A stretch of DNA of 64,000 nt from Deltaproteobacteria bacterium GWC2_55_46 (GTDB taxonomy: Bacteria > Desulfobacterota > GWC2-55-46), in the NCBI GenBank assembly GCA_001595385.3, contig LVEI03000001.1:1951501-2015500 (forward strand). The letters are read 5' to 3'. The position numbers and the translations under genes were made by a program. This document shows, one piece after another, positions 59,558 through 64,000 of this stretch. The notes under the pieces were generated by a model. That model saw only the letters and a program-made list of their open reading frames with translations, ran no database searches and was not told where the DNA came from. Position 1 is the first letter of the stretch. Each line of letters begins with the position of its first letter.

Positions 59558-60103
59558 ATGAGCGACAGGTACGAGATACGTTTCAGCGGCTCTGGCGGAC
59601 AGGGCATGATACTGGCCGGTATAATCATGGCCGAGGCCGCTGCCATATACGGGGGCAAGAACGCGGTGCAGAGCCAGTCTTACGGGCCTGAGTCGAGGGG
59701 AGGCGCCAGCAAGGCGGAGGTTATCATCTCTCACGGCTCGATAGACTACCCGAAGGCGACCTCCATAGACTGCATGCTGGCCATGACCCAGGAGGCATGT
59801 ACCAAGTACCATTCCGACGTGAAGGAAGGCGGCATACTCCTCATAGACAGCGACGAGGTGAAGGATGTGCCAAAGGGCAAGTTCAGGACCTTGAGCTACC
59901 CGATAATCGCCACAGCGAGGGAAGAGCTCGGCAAGACCATAGTCGCGAACATCATCTCTCTTGGCATGATAGCCGAGCTTACCGGAGTCGTCTCCCATGA
60001 GGCCATCGAGAAGGCGGTCCTCTCAAGGGTGCCGGCGGCCTTCCTTGAGCTCAACAAGAGCGCCCTGCAGATAGGCTTTGACAGGGCGAAAGAGCTTAAG
60101 TGA
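59558..60103 (+). CDS. korC: 2-oxoglutarate:ferredoxin oxidoreductase gamma subunit
   Basis: 181 residues with the gamma-subunit start EIRFSGSGGQGMILAGIIMAEAAAIYGGKNAVQSQSYGPESRGGASKAEV, a recognisable CoA-interacting domain. GGAGG precedes the ATG. A strong terminator follows, so korDABC ends here. Confidence 0.94.
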   Translation: MSDRYEIRFSGSGGQGMILAGIIMAEAAAIYGGKNAVQSQSYGPESRGGASKAEVIISHGSIDYPKATSIDCMLAMTQEACTKYHSDVKEGGILLIDSDEVKDVPKGKFRTLSYPIIATAREELGKTIVANIISLGMIAELTGVVSHEAIEKAVLSRVPAAFLELNKSALQIGFDRAKELK

Positions 60104-60116
60104 TCTTTTTCTTATC

Positions 60117-60150
60117 AAGGGCCGGCCTTTTTGGCCGGCCCTTTTTTTTT
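60117..60150 (+). terminator. strong terminator after korC
   Basis: AAGGGCCGGCC pairs with GGCCGGCCCTT across a T-loop, followed by T8-9. Confidence 0.9.
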
Positions 60151-60292
60151 ACCGAAATCACTCCACGCAAATTGACGTGATGTAATAAAGCTGTTAAGCT
60201 TTCAAAAGCCTGTCGGTTTAAAAATCCTTTTCAGAAAAAATCTTCCATGTACTCTCGTTTCCTTATAAATTGGTTTTTACGGAGGCATACAG

Positions 60293-61963
60293 CTGGTTAC
60301 CCATGATTGCGTAATAGTCGGCGCCGGCCTTGCCGGGATGAGGGCCGCGATAGAGGCGGCCCGGGCAGGACTCAACGTCGCGGTAGTCTCGAAGATATAT
60401 CCGGTGAGGAGCCATTCGGTGGCGGCCCAGGGCGGCATAAACGCCGTTTTGAAGGAGACAGATTCCTGGGAAGCGCACATGTTCGACACCGTTAAGGGGA
60501 GCGACTACCTTGGCGACCAGGCCGCCATAGAGGTCATGTGCAAGGAAGGGCCCGGCGATATCCTTGAGCTCGAGGGCATGGGCGCCATCTTCAGCCGCGG
60601 CATCGACGGCAGTATCGCCCAGAGGCCATTTGGCGGGGCAGGTTATCCCAGGACCTGCTATCTCGCCGACAGGACGGGACATGCGATGCTGCACGTCATG
60701 TACGAGCAGCTCGTGAAGCACGGTGTTCTGATCTACGACGAATGGCACGTGGTGAGGGTCGTGACCCAAGACGGGGCCGCAGTGGGCGTTATCGCCATAG
60801 AGCTCGACACCGGGAAGCTCCACAGGCTCAACTCGAAGGCTGTTATCATAGCCACAGGCGGATACGGCAGGGTCTACAGGACCACCACCAACGCCATCTC
60901 CTCGACAGGCGACGGGCTGGGGCTCGCGCTTGATGCCGGGCTGCCGCTCATGGACATGGAGTTCGTCCAGTTCCATCCAACTGTCCTTAAAAGGACCGGG
61001 ATACTCATGACCGAGGGGGCGAGGGGCGAGGGAGCCTATCTCCTCAATTCGCTCGGCGAGAGGTTCATGGAGAAGTACGCCCCCAAGGTGAAGGAGCTTG
61101 CCAGCCGTGACGTCGTAAGCCGCGCCGAACAGATGGAAATAGAAGAAGGGCGGGGCGTGGACGGCTGCGTCTTTCTTGATCTAAGGCACCTCGGGGCAGG
61201 CAAGATCAAAGAGAGGCTCTCCCAGATAAGGGACCTTGCGATAAACTTCGCCGGGGTAGACCCCGTTGAGGCGCCTGTGCCCGTAAAGCCCGGGGCCCAT
61301 TACTCGATGGGCGGCATAGCTACCGACGTCGACGGGCAGACCGGCATACACGGGCTTTTCGCGGCTGGCGAGAGCGCCTGCGTAAGCGTCCACGGAGCGA
61401 ACAGGCTCGGAGGCAACTCTCTTCTTGAGACAATCGTCTTTGGCAGGAGGGCCGGTAAAAAAGCGGCAGAGTACTGCGCATCCACGCAAGTGGCGCCTTT
61501 CCCGGATTCAGCGCTTGCCGACGCCTCCCACGAGGTGGCCAGGCTCGTAAGCAGGGAGGAGGGAGAGTCTCCGCACGCCATAAAGGAAGAGATGACAGCG
61601 GCCATGGAGGATTTCTGCGGCATCTTCCGGAACAGGGAGAGGCTCGGCAAAGGATATGAAAAGATAAAAGAGCTTAAAGAAAGATATGAGATGGTGGCCC
61701 TGACCGACAGGGGCGATTACTTCAATAACGAGCTCCTTGAGGCAATAGAGCTCGGGGGCATGCTCGACGTCTGCGAGACGATATTCGTCGGGGCTTTGAA
61801 CAGGGAAGAGTCCAGGGGCTCGCATTACAGGACCGATTTCCCAAAAAGGGACGACTTGAAGTGGCTCAAGCATACGCTTGTCTACAAGCGTGGCAGAGAG
61901 ATTGCCATCGAGTACAGGGATGTCTCCATCACGAGGTTCAAGCCAGAGGAGAGGAAGTACTAA
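60293..61963 (+). CDS. sdhA: succinate dehydrogenase/fumarate reductase flavoprotein SdhA
   Basis: About 556 residues. The covalent-FAD site [13 protein letters not shown] near residue 40, the active-site [29 protein letters not shown] near residue 225 and the [16 protein letters not shown] loop near residue 370 are all intact. A start at the first ATG (60338) would remove the FAD-binding GxGxxG. The frame reads [18 protein letters not shown] upstream of it, following CTG at 60293, seven bases after GGAGG (60281-60285). No ATG, GTG or TTG fits there, so CTG is the probable start. ATT at 60269 and ATA at 60287 are poorly placed. Confidence 0.9.
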   Translation: MVTHDCVIVGAGLAGMRAAIEAARAGLNVAVVSKIYPVRSHSVAAQGGINAVLKETDSWEAHMFDTVKGSDYLGDQAAIEVMCKEGPGDILELEGMGAIFSRGIDGSIAQRPFGGAGYPRTCYLADRTGHAMLHVMYEQLVKHGVLIYDEWHVVRVVTQDGAAVGVIAIELDTGKLHRLNSKAVIIATGGYGRVYRTTTNAISSTGDGLGLALDAGLPLMDMEFVQFHPTVLKRTGILMTEGARGEGAYLLNSLGERFMEKYAPKVKELASRDVVSRAEQMEIEEGRGVDGCVFLDLRHLGAGKIKERLSQIRDLAINFAGVDPVEAPVPVKPGAHYSMGGIATDVDGQTGIHGLFAAGESACVSVHGANRLGGNSLLETIVFGRRAGKKAAEYCASTQVAPFPDSALADASHEVARLVSREEGESPHAIKEEMTAAMEDFCGIFRNRERLGKGYEKIKELKERYEMVALTDRGDYFNNELLEAIELGGMLDVCETIFVGALNREESRGSHYRTDFPKRDDLKWLKHTLVYKRGREIAIEYRDVSITRFKPEERKY

Positions 61964-62087
61964 CAGGCTGCTGAAAAAACCCCATCTGCGTCGTTGTCAT
62001 CGTCGCTCGTCACTGCGGCGTACAAGGTGAGTACGCCTCATTCCTCTCTCCTTGACGCCTCGCATATGGAGCTTTTTGAGCAGCCTG
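61964..62087. repeat. dispersed palindromic repeat, copy B, between sdhA and sdhB
   Basis: 124 bp with near-perfect terminal inverted repeats: CAGGCTGCTGAAAAA on the left and TTTTTGAGCAGCCTG on the right. The body repeats the block order of the copy at 2141-2270 (CCCATCTGCGTCGTTG, CGGCGTAC...GTACGCC, TCATTCCTC, CCTCGCATATGG). It separates two genes of a single complex and has no T-run for termination. It begins one base after the sdhA stop. Confidence 0.85.
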
Positions 62088-62123
62088 AACAAAAAGGTGT
62101 CCGTCAGGCGAGGACCGTATCTT

Positions 62124-63089
62124 ATGAAGATAAAATTCCGCATAAGGCGATATAACCCCTCCGACAGGGAGAACCCTGAGCCCTACTACCAGGCCTACCC
62201 GGTCGAGGTAACCGAGGGGATGACGGTGCTTGAGGCCCTCATCAGGATATCAGAGGAAGACCCGACGCTGTCGTTCAGGAAGTCCTGCCGCTCGGCCATC
62301 TGCGGCTCCTGCGCCATGAACGTGAACGGCTTTGCCCGCCTTGCGTGCAACCTGCAGGTCATACCCGAGTACAGGAAGATGGGCGAGATGACCATAGAGC
62401 CGCTCGCCAACCACAAGCCCTTGAAAGACCTTGTCGTCGACATGGACCCCTTCTGGAAGAAGATGGAGAAGGTCACGCCTTTCCTCATGCCGTCCGATGA
62501 GAGCGCCAGGAACCGGGTAGCCGCCGGGGACCAGGCGAGGATTGACGAGAGCCAGAGGTGCATCATGTGCGGCTGCTGCAACGCAGAGTGCAATAGTCTC
62601 GAAATAGACGGGGAGTTCATAGCACCCGCGGCCCTGGCCAAGGCGTGGAGGTTCGTTGGGGACGTAAGGGAGGGCCATCAGACGAAGAGGCTCGAGAGGC
62701 TCTCGGCAGAGCACGGCATGTGGGACTGCGTGCGCTGCATACACTGCACCCAGTACTGCCCAAAGGACGTGAAGCCGCTTAAGCAGATAGAGCTTCTGCG
62801 CTCGGAGTCGATGAAGGCCGGCGTGCTCGATAACCACGGCGCGAAGCACGTGGCGTCCATGGCCGAATCGGTGGAGAGGGTCGGCAGGCTCGACGAGGCC
62901 GCAATGACATTCAAGACACTCGGCTTCCTTCGCACGATCGGCAAGATCCCTTTCGGCCTCAAGATGGAGAGGCACGGCAAGATGCCGCACCCGTATATCC
63001 TCCCCCAGATAAAGGACATCGACGAGGTCAGGAAGATATTCGAGGAGATGGGAAAAAAGGCCGCCAGGGCCAGGAAGGCGGAGGATTAG
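62124..63089 (+). CDS. sdhB: succinate dehydrogenase/fumarate reductase iron-sulfur subunit
   Basis: 321 residues from ATG 62124; an earlier in-frame start would be inside the palindromic repeat. [2Fe-2S] cysteines in CRSAICGSC near residue 56 with a fourth near residue 75, and 4Fe-4S sites in CIMCGCCNAECN near residue 149 and CVRCIHCTQYCP near residue 204. It is longer than the usual 240-residue SdhB because of a C-terminal tail of about 90 residues. The CCG-type subunit follows. Confidence 0.9.
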   Translation: MKIKFRIRRYNPSDRENPEPYYQAYPVEVTEGMTVLEALIRISEEDPTLSFRKSCRSAICGSCAMNVNGFARLACNLQVIPEYRKMGEMTIEPLANHKPLKDLVVDMDPFWKKMEKVTPFLMPSDESARNRVAAGDQARIDESQRCIMCGCCNAECNSLEIDGEFIAPAALAKAWRFVGDVREGHQTKRLERLSAEHGMWDCVRCIHCTQYCPKDVKPLKQIELLRSESMKAGVLDNHGAKHVASMAESVERVGRLDEAAMTFKTLGFLRTIGKIPFGLKMERHGKMPHPYILPQIKDIDEVRKIFEEMGKKAARARKAED

Positions 63090-63090
63090 G

Positions 63091-63963
63091 ATGGCTGCTT
63101 TGAGATACGCCTATTATCCCGGGTGCGCCTCCCAGCACATGACCAGGGAGGCGAGCGACGCCACGAGGCTCGTTGCCGAAAGGCTTGGCATAGAGCTCCA
63201 TGATATGCCCAAGGCCAACTGCTGCGGCGCGGGGCTGCTCACAGATTACGACTATCCACTATCGATTGCCTTGAACGCCCGCATCTTCGCAGAGGCCGAG
63301 GCGATGGGCATGGATATAATGACCGTATGCTCGACCTGCCTCATGGTCATGTCTACGGCGAACAGGGATCTGAGGAAAGACCCGAAGCTCCTGGAACAGA
63401 CCAACAGGACGCTCGCCGGTGTTGGGCTCAAGTACAGCGGCAAGACCGAGCTAAAGCAGTTCCTGTGGGTGCTCGCGGGCGACTACGGCCTCGACAAGCT
63501 CAAGGGGCAGGTAACAAAGCCGCTCAGCTGGCTTAAGGTGGCGCCCTTTTACGGGTGCCATAGTCTGCGTCCCTCGGACGCTCTCGGTTTTGACGACCCG
63601 GAAAGGCCATGGTCGCTTGAGGCAACGATCAAGGCCCTTGGCGCCGAGCCGGTCGAGTACAGGGGAAAGACCAAGTGCTGCGGCTTTCAGGTAGACCTTG
63701 TCGCTGAAGGCACTGCCGAGAAGATGACAGGCGTAAGGCTCCTCGACGGAAAGGCGAAGGGCGCGAACTGCTTTGTTACGCCATGCCCCTTCTGCCATAT
63801 CAACCTCGATAATTACCAGAGGCTCGCCGAGAAGGCGGTCGACGAAAAGATAGAGATGCCGGTATTCCACCTCTCGCAGCTCGTTGGCTTGTCCATGGGC
63901 TTTAGCCCGAAGGAGCTTGGCCTCGGGCGGCACCTGGTGTCGCCGGAGAAGGTGATTAAGTAG
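63091..63963 (+). CDS. HdrB-like CCG-domain subunit (SdhE-type) of the Sdh/Frd complex
   Basis: 290 residues. Two CCG domains: YYPGCASQ near residue 8, NCCGAGLL near residue 43, CSTCLMV near residue 78, FYGCHSLRP near residue 151, KCCGFQVD near residue 195 and CPFCHINLD near residue 231. Such subunits form the membrane-association partner of class E succinate:quinone reductases (SdhABEF type) and also the disulfide-side of thiol:fumarate reductases. GGAGGATTAGG precedes the ATG. No haem-anchoring SdhC/D type protein is in the window; a fourth subunit could follow outside it. Confidence 0.85.
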   Translation: MAALRYAYYPGCASQHMTREASDATRLVAERLGIELHDMPKANCCGAGLLTDYDYPLSIALNARIFAEAEAMGMDIMTVCSTCLMVMSTANRDLRKDPKLLEQTNRTLAGVGLKYSGKTELKQFLWVLAGDYGLDKLKGQVTKPLSWLKVAPFYGCHSLRPSDALGFDDPERPWSLEATIKALGAEPVEYRGKTKCCGFQVDLVAEGTAEKMTGVRLLDGKAKGANCFVTPCPFCHINLDNYQRLAEKAVDEKIEMPVFHLSQLVGLSMGFSPKELGLGRHLVSPEKVIK

Positions 63964-63969
63964 GTTTTG

Positions 63970-64000
63970 CAGGCCCTCAAAAAGTCCTTCTGCTTCGTTG
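63970..64000. repeat. dispersed palindromic repeat, copy C, cut by the window end
   Basis: CAGGCCCTCAAAAAG, then TCC, then TTCTGCTTCGTTG match the left end of the copies at 2141 and 61964. Only the first 31 bases are present. Confidence 0.6.

Noticed and set aside
62052-62123. 24-residue N-terminal extension of SdhB
   Set aside because: It begins inside the palindromic repeat; the family start matches ATG 62124.
1-64000. CRISPR array, rRNA operon or insertion sequence
   Set aside because: No regularly spaced identical repeats, no rRNA sequence and no transposase-like protein were seen on either strand.

Overview
The window reads as chromosomal DNA of a Gram-negative, largely anaerobic bacterium. 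The evidence is the LptF/LptG lipopolysaccharide export pair, small triheme c7-type cytochromes, a ferredoxin-dependent 2-oxoglutarate oxidoreductase, a heterodisulfide-reductase-like (Hdr/Flx) electron-transfer cluster, bacteriohemerythrin and sigma-54 signalling. The DNA is visibly GC-rich. This gene set fits the Desulfobacterota/Nitrospirota/former-deltaproteobacterial lineages, but I cannot name a genus from sequence alone.

Layout. 0-5 kb: end of tsaD, rsmA, a deoxynucleoside kinase, panBCD for pantothenate/CoA, and a DUF502 membrane protein. 5.2-14.6 kb: a sugar-phosphate block with transketolase, a transaldolase-glucose-6-phosphate isomerase fusion, 6-phosphogluconate dehydrogenase, glucose-6-phosphate dehydrogenase, glucokinase and 6-phosphogluconolactonase, so the whole oxidative pentose phosphate route is together. 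14.6-16.0 kb: three triheme cytochromes on the minus strand. 16.3-21.1 kb: aspS, a small [2Fe-2S] protein and lptFG. 21.3-22.5 kb: a HEPN-like protein, an XRE regulator, tRNA-Lys and tRNA-Glu.

22.46-27.81 kb is bounded by a 22-bp direct repeat of the 3' end of tRNA-Glu, the mark of integration into a tRNA gene. It holds one large secreted protein (seven-fold propeller-like repeats plus Ig/PKD domains), an AT-rich gene-poor leader and no visible integrase. 27.9-42.5 kb: tRNA-His, an AddB-like nuclease with a UvrD/AddA-type helicase, bacteriohemerythrin, a sensor kinase with two response regulators (one sigma-54-dependent), a textbook sigma-54 promoter ahead of a receiver-PilZ-type regulator, an RpoS/RpoD-like sigma factor, a degenerate receiver, tRNA-Arg, tRNA-Pro and a monoheme cytochrome.

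42.7-64 kb is a nearly continuous plus-strand block for the C4/C5 part of the TCA cycle: mdh, fumAB, hdrC-hdrB-hdrA, mvhD/flxD, a HicB-like protein, flxC/B/A-like subunits, a soluble fumarate-reductase-like iron-sulfur/flavoprotein pair, sucCD, korDABC, then sdhA-sdhB and an HdrB-like CCG subunit. These enzymes connect malate to 2-oxoglutarate in either direction. The most interesting idea is that NADH oxidation by the Flx-Hdr complex is coupled to fumarate reduction and to ferredoxin reduction, with the ferredoxin feeding Kor. A 124-130 bp palindromic repeat family occurs at 2.1, 62.0 and 64.0 kb, and a related element lies inside the hdr operon at 48.6 kb.
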